From Empedobacter sedimenti (lineage in GTDB: Bacteria > Bacteroidota > Bacteroidia > Flavobacteriales > Weeksellaceae), in contig NZ_JASCQG010000005.1 of NCBI RefSeq assembly GCF_030005555.1, positions 1 through 64,000 of the forward strand: 64,000 bases of DNA. Reading direction: 5' to 3'. The number at the start of each line of letters is the position of its first letter. Position 1 is the stretch's first letter. The position numbers were made by a program, and so were the translations under genes. This document shows positions 44,112-55,709 of the stretch, in pieces. Below the pieces are notes generated by a model. It was not told the DNA's origin. It was given only the letters and a program-made list of their open reading frames with translations, and did not search any database.

Positions 44112-45209
44112 TTAACAATAATTAACAGGATTGGTATTAATTCCAGAATTAAAGACCACAAAATTAGTAAATTTTTCTTTAAGATACGAAGTTATTAAGT
44201 TTTTTGTAAACTGTTCCGACTCAAAATGTCCAATATCTGCCAAAACAAGCTTATTTTCAGCTGTAAAAAAATCGTGATATTTCAAATCAGCCGTAATATA
44301 AACGTCTGCATCTGCCGAAATTGCATTCTTTATTGCAAAAGCACCAGAGCCTCCAAGTACAGCAACTTTCTTTATTTTTTTGTTTAATAATTTAGAATGA
44401 CGAATAACTGGCGTATTCATTTGAGTTTTTAGATAATTGAAAAAATCAATTTCATCCATTTCATTTTCCAATTCTCCAATCATTCCAATTCCAACATAAT
44501 TGTTCTGATTATTCAACGAAATAACAGAATACGCAACTTCTTCGTACGGATGGTTTTTGAATAAAGCATTCATAATATCACCTTCCAAATGTTGTGGCAT
44601 TACGACTTCTATACGTGTTTCGTTTACTGTTTCCAATTTCCCTATTTCACCAATAAAAGGATTTGCTCCAGCAATTGGTCTAAAATTCCCACTACCTTCT
44701 ACTGTAAATCCACACGAATCGTAATTACCAATTTTACCTGCTCCAGCTTCATACAACGAAGATTTCAATTGCTCTACATGTTTGGTTGGTACATAGGTAA
44801 TCAATTGTTTGATCGTTTGTGATTTCGGAATTAAAATATTAGTATTCAATAAAGCTAATTGCTCAGAAATCTTGAAATTAACTCCAACTTTCGAATTATC
44901 TAAAGCCGTATGCGTCGCATAAATATTGATTCCATTTTTGATCGCTGTCATCACTGCTTTTTCAACATAATTTTTTCCGTTCAATTTCTTTAAACCTGAA
45001 AAAATTATTGGATGAAAACTCACAATCAAGTTACAATTTTTCTCAATCGCTTCTTCTACAACTTCTGGCGTTGTATCCAACGTAATCAAAATTCCTGTAA
45101 CCTCATCATTGTAATCACCAACTAGTAAACCTACATTATCAAAATCCTCTGCATACGCCAAAGGCGCTATCTCTTCCATCGCTGATGCGACATCTTTTAC
45201 TCGTATCAT
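44112..45209 (-). CDS. Nif3-like dinuclear metal-centre protein
   Basis: 365 residues, the long form. An N-terminal NIF3 half (DNVGLLVGD, VSFHPIIFSGLKK, IYATHTALDN), a central PII-like insert (about 125-235, VVMPQHLEGDIMNALFKNHPYEEVAYSV) and a C-terminal half with metal ligands in DVYITADLKYHDFF and VLADIGHFESE. Function of the family unresolved (sometimes called GTP cyclohydrolase I type 2). It abuts the GNAT gene and is followed by the coiled-coil gene. Confidence 0.93.
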   Translation of the reverse strand: MIRVKDVASAMEEIAPLAYAEDFDNVGLLVGDYNDEVTGILITLDTTPEVVEEAIEKNCNLIVSFHPIIFSGLKKLNGKNYVEKAVMTAIKNGINIYATHTALDNSKVGVNFKISEQLALLNTNILIPKSQTIKQLITYVPTKHVEQLKSSLYEAGAGKIGNYDSCGFTVEGSGNFRPIAGANPFIGEIGKLETVNETRIEVVMPQHLEGDIMNALFKNHPYEEVAYSVISLNNQNNYVGIGMIGELENEMDEIDFFNYLKTQMNTPVIRHSKLLNKKIKKVAVLGGSGAFAIKNAISADADVYITADLKYHDFFTAENKLVLADIGHFESEQFTKNLITSYLKEKFTNFVVFNSGINTNPVNYC

Positions 45210-45695
45210 TTATTTTTTTAAAAGCAATTTTTCTGTAGGTAAATCATTCTCGATTCCCTTCCAATACGATTCAAAATTAAACTTTTCTAATAATTTTTTA
45301 GAAGCTACATTATCAGGATCGATGACAGCCATTACTTGTAAATCAGGAAATTTTTCTTTTGATTCTGCCAATAAATGTTCGCAAATCATTGACCCAAAAC
45401 CTTTTCTCCAAAATTCTTTTTTTAACAAATAGCCAATTTCAAGTGAATTTTCGATGTGTTTATTGTAAACTAATTTACAATCACCTAAAAGATTATCATT
45501 TTCATCATAAACTTTGAAAAAACCTAAATTTTCATCAACTTCTCCTTTTTCTAAAATTGATGTAAATTTATGATTTGCTTGCTCTTCACTCAAACCTTTG
45601 CCAGAGATGTATTTCATTACTTCATCATCTTGCACAAGTTTAAAAAAGTTATTAAAATCTGTAGGTTTATATTTTTCGAACCGAATTTTCTTCAT
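45210..45695 (-). CDS. GNAT acetyltransferase, RimJ/RimL-like
   Basis: 161 residues. GNAT core with LEIGYLLKKEFWRKGFGSMICEHLL (acetyl-CoA loop) and DNVASKKLLEKFNFES. RimJ/RimL-type domain for N-terminal or small-molecule acetylation. Overlaps the kinase gene upstream by 29 bp, so it is translated within the GH109 operon; a link to amino sugars is possible but unproven. Confidence 0.86.
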   Translation of the reverse strand: MKKIRFEKYKPTDFNNFFKLVQDDEVMKYISGKGLSEEQANHKFTSILEKGEVDENLGFFKVYDENDNLLGDCKLVYNKHIENSLEIGYLLKKEFWRKGFGSMICEHLLAESKEKFPDLQVMAVIDPDNVASKKLLEKFNFESYWKGIENDLPTEKLLLKK

Positions 45696-46698
45696 GAAAT
45701 TTTGTTAATGCTTTTAATAAATTGATTTGATTTATCGTACGATTAAGATTTTGTTTTGGATAAGAAATCGAATAATAAATATCGTTTTCTAAATAATCTG
45801 CCAAAAATCTTACCGCCTGAATATAAATTACAATATACGCAACAAAATCCATATTGTCAAGCTCAGTTGGAGTCAAGACATTTTTTAAATGTTCCTGAAA
45901 ACCATCTTTAACAGCTAAATAATAGTCTTCTGAAAATCCATTTTCACCATTCGGATCGTCTTCTGCCTTTAGATTTGCATAGGTACGAATCATGTCTCCA
46001 AAATCGCACATAATGTTCCCAGGCATTATTGTATCCCAATCTATAACTGCGATAGCTTGCGAATGATTATCATTGTTGAATAAGAAATTACTGATTTTTG
46101 CATCAGCATGAACAACACGTTTTGGAAAATCAATTTTAAGATAATCTTCAATTTGATATAAATTATCTAAAATATAAGCGACTTCTTCTTTTGTTTCTTC
46201 TAAGCGTTCAGTTGAAGCATTTTCTAATGCTTTCTTAAAATCGTTGACACGTTTCTGATAATCTAAAAACCCTACAATTGAAGGATGAATTTCATCTACA
46301 TTTACATCAGATAAATATGAATGAAACTCACTGATTGTTTTAGCAGCTTCATATGCTTGTTCTGCAGATTCTACTTTCTCAAAACAAATAGAATTTGGAA
46401 TAAAGGATGTCATTCTCCAAATTTCACCATCTTCTTTTGCTAATAAATTACCCTGCAAATCTTTTACAATTTCAATTACTGAATTTTGATAATTTTTAGC
46501 TTTTAGATGATTCGAAATAATATCAATATTGTTTGAAATTACTTCTGGTTGTGGAAAAACGTGTGTATTGATTTTTTGTAAAATATATTTTTTTCCTTCA
46601 TACTCAACCTCATAAGTAGAATTAATCCAACCAGAATTGATTGGATTAACACTTACTTGATCAATATTTTTGAAATAATGTTTTAATATTTTCTCCAT
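45667..46698 (-). CDS. NahK-like sugar kinase (APH fold)
   Basis: 343 residues of the aminoglycoside-phosphotransferase fold. ATP-site strand YILQKINTHVFPQPE, catalytic VVHADAKISNFLFNN and metal-binding AVIDWDTIMPGNIMCDFGD. The HADxKxxN and IDWDT pattern with C-terminal YYSISYPKQNLNRTINQ resembles N-acetylhexosamine 1-kinase (NahK), which makes GlcNAc/GalNAc-1-phosphate. It lies 4 bp after a nucleotidyltransferase and second after a GH109 enzyme, which supports GalNAc as substrate (inference). Confidence 0.82.
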   Translation of the reverse strand: MEKILKHYFKNIDQVSVNPINSGWINSTYEVEYEGKKYILQKINTHVFPQPEVISNNIDIISNHLKAKNYQNSVIEIVKDLQGNLLAKEDGEIWRMTSFIPNSICFEKVESAEQAYEAAKTISEFHSYLSDVNVDEIHPSIVGFLDYQKRVNDFKKALENASTERLEETKEEVAYILDNLYQIEDYLKIDFPKRVVHADAKISNFLFNNDNHSQAIAVIDWDTIMPGNIMCDFGDMIRTYANLKAEDDPNGENGFSEDYYLAVKDGFQEHLKNVLTPTELDNMDFVAYIVIYIQAVRFLADYLENDIYYSISYPKQNLNRTINQINLLKALTKFHEENSVRKI

Positions 46699-46702
46699 TA
46701 TA

Positions 46703-49031
<2,329 letters not shown>

Positions 49032-49071
49032 TTAAAAAAGATTCAAATATTGTAATTAATTCAACCTAATA

Positions 49072-49950
49072 TTAGTATGATTTTGGAAAATCCTTAGGAA
49101 ATACTATTATAAATTCTGTAGCCGAATAATTTTCCGATTCTGAGTCTAGAATAGATAATTTTTCACCACTCGACTCTAGGATTTCTATCACTGCAATCTT
49201 CAATTTTGGTTTTTCACGTTGCAGAAACCAATAAATACCACCATAATTTTTAGAATGATAGTCACCATTGAAGTGTATAAACAAATTTCCTTGCTCAAAA
49301 TTGTTCAAAATAGACTCAGCCATCGTAGCATCTTTTAATGCTTGCGCTGCAACAAATTGTTTTGCTTTTTCACCAGCATGTTCGCCCATCATACTCATCA
49401 TTTCTGGATATCCTGGTGCTTTATAATCTATAGTTAATGGTAATTTTACTATGAATGATTTTTCTTCATCAGAAATAGTATCTAAACTTGATAATCCATT
49501 CTTAGCAACATAAGAAGCATACTTTCTTGTTACATTTGTTGCAACGAATTTTAGTTGATGATCTTTTGCAAAATCTACCAATGGCTTATAATCCGTGCCA
49601 TAGTTTTGCCACAATTTAGTATTCGTCTGAAAATCTTTATCTGTAATCTTACCCGTAACATAATCAGATAAGTTACTCTGTTGATGACGTTCAAACATTT
49701 CAGCTCCAAGAATTAATTGATCCTTTTTAATCTGATACAACGCTTTTGTAGTTTGTAATTGCAACCAATGATTTATTGCATTATTATGATACTCACCAAA
49801 AAGTACAACATCATATTTGGACAACTCTTTTATCATTGATCCAAAATCGACTTTTTTCTCTTTTTTATTATAAATTTGATAATTCATTAGCTCTTGCGCA
49901 GTAAGATTTAGCGAAAAAAAAGTAACTAGAATACAAATAATCTTCTTCAT
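49072..49950 (-). CDS. ChaN-like exported protein (haem-binding Tiki fold)
   Basis: 292 residues with a signal peptide (ending LTAQ). DVVLFGEYHNNAINHWLQLQTTKALY is the family's first motif (acidic/His pair). ILGAEMFERHQQ and NLFIHFNGDYHSKNYGGIYWFL complete the EreA/ChaN/Tiki-like fold. ChaN binds haem and is linked to iron uptake. No lipobox here. Monocistronic. Confidence 0.87.
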   Translation of the reverse strand: MKKIICILVTFFSLNLTAQELMNYQIYNKKEKKVDFGSMIKELSKYDVVLFGEYHNNAINHWLQLQTTKALYQIKKDQLILGAEMFERHQQSNLSDYVTGKITDKDFQTNTKLWQNYGTDYKPLVDFAKDHQLKFVATNVTRKYASYVAKNGLSSLDTISDEEKSFIVKLPLTIDYKAPGYPEMMSMMGEHAGEKAKQFVAAQALKDATMAESILNNFEQGNLFIHFNGDYHSKNYGGIYWFLQREKPKLKIAVIEILESSGEKLSILDSESENYSATEFIIVFPKDFPKSY

Positions 49951-50025
49951 TCAAATTCAATTAATCCTTGATTGTAACAAAATAACAAAAAACAATACAT
50001 ATTAAGTAAATAAAATTCATCTACT

Positions 50026-50925
50026 ATGAATAAAGTTCTTGAAATAAACCAACTTACAAAACGATTTGGCAGTTTTACTGCTGTTAATGACATTAGCTTT
50101 TCTGTAGAAAAAGGAAATGTTTATGGACTGCTTGGTCCCAATGGTAGTGGAAAATCTACTACATTAGGAATGATACTTAACGTTATTAATCCTACAAATG
50201 GCTCATGGAAATGGTTTGGTGAGGAACCAAATACAAATTCGCTTAAAAAAATTGGTGCTATTATAGAAAGTCCAAAATTTTACCCTTATTTATCTGCCCA
50301 AAAAAATCTTGAGATTGTTGCTGATATTAAGGAAGCTGATTATAGTAAAATTGACGAAAAACTTGAATTAGTTGGACTTTTATCACGTAAAAAAGATAAA
50401 TTTCAGCATTATTCTTTAGGAATGAAGCAACGTTTGGCAATTGCTGGAGCCTTACTTAATGATCCTGAGGTATTGATTCTTGACGAGCCTACAAATGGAC
50501 TTGATCCGCAAGGAATTATCCAAATTAGAGAGTTAATTATAAAAATTGCAGAACAAGGAACAACAATTATTTTGGCAAGTCACTTATTAGATGAAGTAGA
50601 AAAAGTGTGTTCACATGTTGTTGTACTTAATCAAGGTAAAATGCTTTATGCAGGTTCGGTAGATCAAATGAACTCGAGCTTTGGTACTATAGAAGTTTCT
50701 GCAAGCAATATGGAAAGTTTAGAATATACTCTAAAAACACTTCCTTTTGTAAGTAAAGTAACAAAAAACAACACCAAAATTGTAGCTGTTTTAAGTGAAG
50801 AAAAAGATCCTGCTGAAGTAAATAAATTATTGTTTGAGCAAGGAATTATCGTCAATCATCTTATAAAACGAAAAGAATCTTTAGAGCAACAATTCTTCCA
50901 ATTAATTCAAAACCAAAAAAACTAA
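50026..50925 (+). CDS. ABC transporter ATP-binding protein
   Basis: 299 residues. Walker A GPNGSGKST (37-45), signature YSLGMKQRLAIAGALL, Walker B VLILDEPTNGLDP, switch His in LASHLLDEV; a C-terminal domain of about 80 residues as in BcrA/NatA-type exporters. Works with the permease 3 bp downstream. Substrate unknown. Confidence 0.94.
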   Translation: MNKVLEINQLTKRFGSFTAVNDISFSVEKGNVYGLLGPNGSGKSTTLGMILNVINPTNGSWKWFGEEPNTNSLKKIGAIIESPKFYPYLSAQKNLEIVADIKEADYSKIDEKLELVGLLSRKKDKFQHYSLGMKQRLAIAGALLNDPEVLILDEPTNGLDPQGIIQIRELIIKIAEQGTTIILASHLLDEVEKVCSHVVVLNQGKMLYAGSVDQMNSSFGTIEVSASNMESLEYTLKTLPFVSKVTKNNTKIVAVLSEEKDPAEVNKLLFEQGIIVNHLIKRKESLEQQFFQLIQNQKN

Positions 50926-50928
50926 GCC

Positions 50929-51756
50929 ATGAATAGATTATTAAAAATAGAATGGAATAAAATATTCTACAACACAGGTACACGTGTATTTATCATTTTA
51001 TATTTTGTAATGATTGCATTAATGGGTGCTACTTTACCTAATATAAAACCAAATATTAATGGTTTAGAAATTAATTTCATCAAACTTGGTGCTTTAGACT
51101 TTCCTGCAATTTGGCACAATATCACTTGGTTGATAGGCTTTGGAAAATTCTTCTTAGCTATTATTGTGATTAATAATATTACAAATGAATATTCTTTCGG
51201 AACTTTCAAACAAAACACTATTGATGGTTTAACGAAAACAGAATTTTTAAATACAAAAGTGTTGATGAATTTAGCGATTACGCTTTTATCATCATTATTG
51301 GTTGCAGTTTTAGTTTTCACTTTAGGCTCTATCTTTAGTGAGAAATTTGACTTTGTAAATGGAATTGAATTTTTAGCAGGATATTTTGTAGAAATATTTG
51401 CTTACATAGTTTTTGCTATGTTTTTATCTTTTTTATTAAAGAAAAGTGCTTTTGCAATTCTTTCTTTAATTGTGCTAAACATTACAGAATCTATCTTAAA
51501 AGGTGCTGAATTTTTAGTTAGATTTAGAAATAATCCTGCTGAAGGTAAAGACGCTACATTTTTTACAGATTATTTACCTTTAAACTCTAATTCAAAAATA
51601 ATCGATTATCCTTCTATGGATATTAGCGAAGCAATGATGGGGAAGAAACTCTTTACTGCAGACCATGTACAATGGGAGTTTTTTGGAATCAGTGTATTTT
51701 ACATTATTCTTTTCTTAGGATTATCATTATTTATCATCAAGAAAAGAGATTTGTAA
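50929..51756 (+). CDS. ABC-2 type permease
   Basis: 275 residues, six membrane helices with a large extracytoplasmic loop after helix 1. The NEYSFGTFKQNTIDGLTKTEFL cytosolic motif (R/K-x-EF type) is typical of ABC-2 permeases that pair with BcrA-like ATPases. Followed by a strong terminator. Confidence 0.9.
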   Translation: MNRLLKIEWNKIFYNTGTRVFIILYFVMIALMGATLPNIKPNINGLEINFIKLGALDFPAIWHNITWLIGFGKFFLAIIVINNITNEYSFGTFKQNTIDGLTKTEFLNTKVLMNLAITLLSSLLVAVLVFTLGSIFSEKFDFVNGIEFLAGYFVEIFAYIVFAMFLSFLLKKSAFAILSLIVLNITESILKGAEFLVRFRNNPAEGKDATFFTDYLPLNSNSKIIDYPSMDISEAMMGKKLFTADHVQWEFFGISVFYIILFLGLSLFIIKKRDL

Positions 51757-51784
51757 AACAACTTTTGATAAAATAATAACATAG

Positions 51785-51814
51785 AAAAAGCCTCCAAAAT
51801 TTGGAGGCTTTTTT
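51785..51814. terminator. Bidirectional terminator
   Basis: AAAAAGCCTCCAAA-ATTTGGAGGCTTTTT between the ABC operon and the convergent DUF808 gene. Confidence 0.87.
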
Positions 51815-51825
51815 GCATTTATATC

Positions 51826-52704
51826 TTAATGACTACTTTTTATATTAAATAGTTTCTTAAAAATTGTAACTAATGCAACAACAATCAATCCTGCTATTAG
51901 AGCTACGATAATTTCACTAATCATAACCGGAACATTTGTAGGTAAATGATGGTGAATATAATCTATGTTATGAGCAAATATTTGTCCAGATACCATCAAC
52001 AAAGCAATTGTACCTACAAAACCTAATATTTTAATAACAAAAGGTAGTGCATTCACTAAAAAATGTCCTAAAGAAGAGACAGCTCCTTTATCATTTGATA
52101 CTTTGATTAATTTGTAACCCGCATCGTCCATACGAACAATTAAAGCTACAATACCATAAACACCAACTGTTGCAATAATTGCAATAGCAGAAACGGTAAG
52201 TATTTGAATCATCCAAGGTTCTTCTAAAACTGTACTTAAAGCAATAATGACAATCTCTATTGATAAAATAAAATCTGTTGTAATTGCAGATTTTACTTTT
52301 GATTTTTCTGATACCTCTTTCTTTTCCTCTTTATGATCTTCCTCTATTACTTCTTTTCCTTTTTTAGCACGATGAAAAATAAATTCGATAATTTTTTCAA
52401 CTCCTTCAAAAGCCAAATAAAATCCACCAACAATCAAAACGTATTTTACTGCATCCGGCAAATAATGATTAAGTAATAAAACAATTGGTACAATAATTAA
52501 CTTATTGATAAAAGAACCTTTTGTAATTGCCCATAAAACAGGAATCTCTCGTGAGGATAAAAAACCCGTTGCTTTTTCTGCATTTACGGCTAAATCATCA
52601 CCTAAAATTCCCGCTGTTTTACTTGCTGCTACTTTGCTCGTAACCGCTACATCGTCCATCAAAGCTGCAATATCGTCTAATACTGCAAATATTCCTGAAG
52701 CCAT
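51826..52704 (-). CDS. DUF808 family membrane protein (YedI-like)
   Basis: 292 residues. N-terminal MASGIFAVLDDIAALMDDVA and TSKVAASKTAGILGDDLAVN are the DUF808 signature, followed by about five to six helices. A charged cytosolic loop (KKGKEVIEEDHKEEKKEVSE) lies near residue 115. Function unknown. Monocistronic. Confidence 0.93.
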   Translation of the reverse strand: MASGIFAVLDDIAALMDDVAVTSKVAASKTAGILGDDLAVNAEKATGFLSSREIPVLWAITKGSFINKLIIVPIVLLLNHYLPDAVKYVLIVGGFYLAFEGVEKIIEFIFHRAKKGKEVIEEDHKEEKKEVSEKSKVKSAITTDFILSIEIVIIALSTVLEEPWMIQILTVSAIAIIATVGVYGIVALIVRMDDAGYKLIKVSNDKGAVSSLGHFLVNALPFVIKILGFVGTIALLMVSGQIFAHNIDYIHHHLPTNVPVMISEIIVALIAGLIVVALVTIFKKLFNIKSSH

Positions 52705-52748
52705 ATTTCTATTAAAATTTGTGTTGTAAATGTAAAACTATTGATTGA

Positions 52749-53141
52749 TTATTTTTGATTTTCTTTTAAAGTTAAATCACCTAAAGTTCGAAAAAAGTCA
52801 TCTTCCTTTTCTGTAGCTTCAGCTTTAAAATTCAACGTCTTTTTATCTTCATCTGTATAAATAAGATAAACGTTTAAACCATCTTGACAAACATCTTTTC
52901 CTTTCGTAATTTTTTCTTTAAAATATAAAAAACCCAGTTCATCTTCTTTAATAAACTTAAGCTCTCCACTACATCCTTCTGATGTATAATTGATTAAGTA
53001 TTTTTTATCTTTTGTGATAGTTAGCTCAACATTAAAAAGTGCATCAGCTGCAGCTTGATATGCTTCACCTACAAACACTTTTGATTGAGCAAAACTAAAT
53101 GTACTTACAAACAAAGCAATTGTTAAAAGTATGTTTTTCAT
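52749..53141 (-). CDS. Small exported protein of unknown function
   Basis: 130 residues with a signal peptide (ending TFSFAQ). Mature part of about 110 residues is beta-rich (FVGEAYQAAADALFNVELTI, YLINYTSEGCSGELKF) with two cysteines that could form a disulfide. No family recognised. Lies 44 bp upstream of the DUF808 gene on the same strand. Confidence 0.72.
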   Translation of the reverse strand: MKNILLTIALFVSTFSFAQSKVFVGEAYQAAADALFNVELTITKDKKYLINYTSEGCSGELKFIKEDELGFLYFKEKITKGKDVCQDGLNVYLIYTDEDKKTLNFKAEATEKEDDFFRTLGDLTLKENQK

Positions 53142-53258
53142 AGATTGATTATTTCGCGATAAAGTTAAACTAATTCAAAAAAATAACGAATAAAATATGC
53201 CTCATTACATGACAAAATTTATTATTCAGATTGCTTACGAATTCATTTTCAAAATCAT

Positions 53259-53266
53259 TAATTTTG
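53259..53266 (+). promoter_or_regulatory. -7 box (TAATTTTG) for the AAA ATPase
   Basis: Perfect TAnnTTTG, 19 nt before the ATG at 53286. Confidence 0.5.
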
Positions 53267-53285
53267 CTTTTCTAATTTTCGGAGT

Positions 53286-54011
53286 ATGAATGTATATGAT
53301 TTGATTGTTGATGATAAAGAAGAAATTTCTTTGAATGATGTTTTTTTGGATGATGATAATTTACAAAAAGTAAAACAACTAGTTAAAGAACATCGATATA
53401 TAGAGGAATTGAACAAATACAATTTACCTGTTAACAACAAAATTTTATTACATGGTTTTTCTGGTTGCGGAAAAACAACATCTGCAAAAGCAATTGCTCA
53501 TGAAATCGGAAAACCTATATTGATTCTTAATCTTAGCAACATTGTTTCGTCTCGAATTGGCGAAACTTCTCAAAATATTCGAATGCTTTTTGATAAAGCT
53601 GCACGAGAAAAAGCCATTCTTTTTTTAGACGAATTTGATCAAATTGGTAAAGCGCGCGGAAATGATGACAAAGATGTTGGAGAAATGCGACGATTAGTCA
53701 ATACTGTAATTCAGTTGATTGATTATCTGCCACAAAACTCGTTATTGATTGCTGCAACAAATCACGCTCATATCATTGATGTTGCTCTATTGAGAAGATT
53801 TCAGTTAAAAGTTGATTTCAAAATGCCTACTCCAGAAATGTTAGACGATTATTATGATAAAATTTTAGCTACTTTTCCGGAAGATATTAAACATCTGAAC
53901 CGAAAATATGAAATCTCTTTTGCCGAAGCCAAAGATTATGCGCTAACAAGTGTAAAATCGTTATTGATTAAAAAGCTGGAGCAACAAGAATTATCTAAAG
54001 TAACGGATTAA
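53286..54011 (+). CDS. AAA family ATPase
   Basis: 241 residues. A 45-residue N-terminal segment precedes one AAA core: Walker A GFSGCGKT (57-64), Walker B ILFLDEFDQ (111-119), sensor 1 in LLIAATNHAH, arginine finger in LLRRFQLKV, then the small helical domain. Related to FtsH/spastin-like AAA cores but without protease or membrane parts. Role unknown; only 1 bp separates it from an acetyltransferase gene. Confidence 0.9.
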   Translation: MNVYDLIVDDKEEISLNDVFLDDDNLQKVKQLVKEHRYIEELNKYNLPVNNKILLHGFSGCGKTTSAKAIAHEIGKPILILNLSNIVSSRIGETSQNIRMLFDKAAREKAILFLDEFDQIGKARGNDDKDVGEMRRLVNTVIQLIDYLPQNSLLIAATNHAHIIDVALLRRFQLKVDFKMPTPEMLDDYYDKILATFPEDIKHLNRKYEISFAEAKDYALTSVKSLLIKKLEQQELSKVTD

Positions 54012-54012
54012 T

Positions 54013-54498
54013 ATGGAAGACGAAAGAGTTTATTTTAGAGAATTAGAAGAATCGGATGCAAATCGTTTGTTCGAAATTTACTCAAACGCCGAAGCTATGA
54101 AGTTTCGTGAAACTGAACCAATGAAAACGATTGATGATGCCTACAAAATGTTGACTCGTGATAAAGAAATGAAACAAACATCGTATGAGTTTCGCTTTGC
54201 TATCATAGAAAAACAATCAAATATTTTAATCGGAACAATAATGTATCAACCAGTTGGTGACAAAGCCATTATTGGCTATTCTATTGACGAAAAATTTTGG
54301 AACAAAGGCTACGGAAGTTCTGTTGTAAAAATTATGATAAATGAATTGATTTCTAAAAAATTTCATCTATTAGAAGCTTGGGTAAAAAAAGGCAACCTTT
54401 CTTCGTGCAAAGTTTTAGAGAAAAATCTTTTTCAATCAATCTCTCAAACTGTTCATCCTAATTTAAATTTATATCAGTACCACATTTTCAATTCTTAA
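54013..54498 (+). CDS. GNAT acetyltransferase, RimJ/RimL-like
   Basis: 161 residues. VYFRELEESDANRLFEIYSN start, IIGYSIDEKFWNKGYGSSVVKIMI (acetyl-CoA loop) and NLSSCKVLEKNLFQ. Second gene of a two-gene unit with the AAA ATPase. Substrate unknown. Confidence 0.88.
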   Translation: MEDERVYFRELEESDANRLFEIYSNAEAMKFRETEPMKTIDDAYKMLTRDKEMKQTSYEFRFAIIEKQSNILIGTIMYQPVGDKAIIGYSIDEKFWNKGYGSSVVKIMINELISKKFHLLEAWVKKGNLSSCKVLEKNLFQSISQTVHPNLNLYQYHIFNS

Positions 54499-54577
54499 GT
54501 TTCGCTTAAATTCAATTTTCGCTACCAATAAATTTTACAACACAGCCTAAATTTACATCTGTAAACAACTAGATGTA

Positions 54578-55612
54578 ATGGTTTTTAATATTTTCATATT
54601 ATTTCTTGGCGCAATATTAGCTTTTTGGATAAGTGCAATTTGTGGTGGTGGAGCAAGCTTGATTCTTATTCCGATTCTCAATTTAATTATTCCAACATCA
54701 GTTGTACCATTTTCGTTAACAATCGGAACTTTTACAAGCTCTGCTTCTCGTATTGCTGCTTTCCGAAAATCTGTACATTGGAAAATCTTTTTTTGGTTTG
54801 TACCATTTTCTATTCCTGCTGTCCTAATGGGAGCGTATCTAATCAAATACATCAACCCTATTTACTTACAATTAATTGTTGCTGTATTACTGATAGCAAA
54901 TGTTCCTCAATTATTTTTAACTAAAAAAGAACAAAATAAAGAGGAGAAACCTTCTCCAAAATACATTTTAGCAATTGTTGGGTTTTTAGCTGGATTTGTT
55001 TCAGGAATTACAGGCGCAATTGGTTTATTATTTAATCGATTTTACCTAAAGTATGGTTTAACAAAAGAAGAAATCATCGCTACACGAGCTGCAAACGAAA
55101 TCATTTTGCATTTAATCAAGCTCGTTATCTATATTATTCTTGGTTTATACTCAAAAAATGCTTTGTTACTTGGTTTAGCGATTGCTTTGGCTTCTATCGT
55201 TTCGTCATATACTGTCAAATATATCTTACCATTTTTCAGCGATTTTATTTTCAGAAAAGTGGGATATGCTGCAATGGTGGTTTCTGGCATCACACTTTTT
55301 TATACAAGTTCTCAAAAAATAATCAATCAAGATAATATACACATTTCTACTATCGAAAAAGGAGATGAAAACCAAACAACACTAAAATGGCGCAACAGTG
55401 ATTTTGTATTAGAATATTCTTTAGATGGTGAATTTGAAGTAGAACGTCCAATTCATCCAAACGAATTACCTGATAATTTATTGAAAAAATACAACGAAAT
55501 TTTAGCTAATTACGACGAAATTCATTTAGAGAAAGTTTTCAAGATTGGAGAAGATAGCTATGAATTTTACTATATTAAAGACAAGAAATTAACTAAATTA
55601 AAATTTGACTAA
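54578..55612 (+). CDS. TauE/SafE permease with an extra C-terminal domain
   Basis: 344 residues. Residues 1-250 are a TauE/SafE (DUF81) transporter of about eight helices (FWISAICGGGASLILIPILN repeat 1; VGFLAGFVSGITGAIGLLF repeat 2), a family that exports sulfite or organosulfonates. About 95 soluble residues follow (250-344; LKWRNSDFVLEYSLDGEFEV, EIHLEKVFKIGEDSYEFYYI), which ordinary family members lack. Monocistronic; no terminator seen after it. Confidence 0.88.
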   Translation: MVFNIFILFLGAILAFWISAICGGGASLILIPILNLIIPTSVVPFSLTIGTFTSSASRIAAFRKSVHWKIFFWFVPFSIPAVLMGAYLIKYINPIYLQLIVAVLLIANVPQLFLTKKEQNKEEKPSPKYILAIVGFLAGFVSGITGAIGLLFNRFYLKYGLTKEEIIATRAANEIILHLIKLVIYIILGLYSKNALLLGLAIALASIVSSYTVKYILPFFSDFIFRKVGYAAMVVSGITLFYTSSQKIINQDNIHISTIEKGDENQTTLKWRNSDFVLEYSLDGEFEVERPIHPNELPDNLLKKYNEILANYDEIHLEKVFKIGEDSYEFYYIKDKKLTKLKFD

Positions 55613-55709
55613 ACATTAAAAGTAAACGATTGTATCAATTTTAAAAATAATAACAATTCCTTTTCGTTATTTTTCTTAAGTTTAGCGTCTAAATACTACA
55701 AAAAAACAT

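Noticed and set aside
53286-54498. AAA ATPase plus GNAT as a toxin-antitoxin or defence pair
   Set aside because: Both are plain household-type domains; GNAT is RimJ/RimL-like rather than TacT-like, and no antitoxin or nuclease is nearby.
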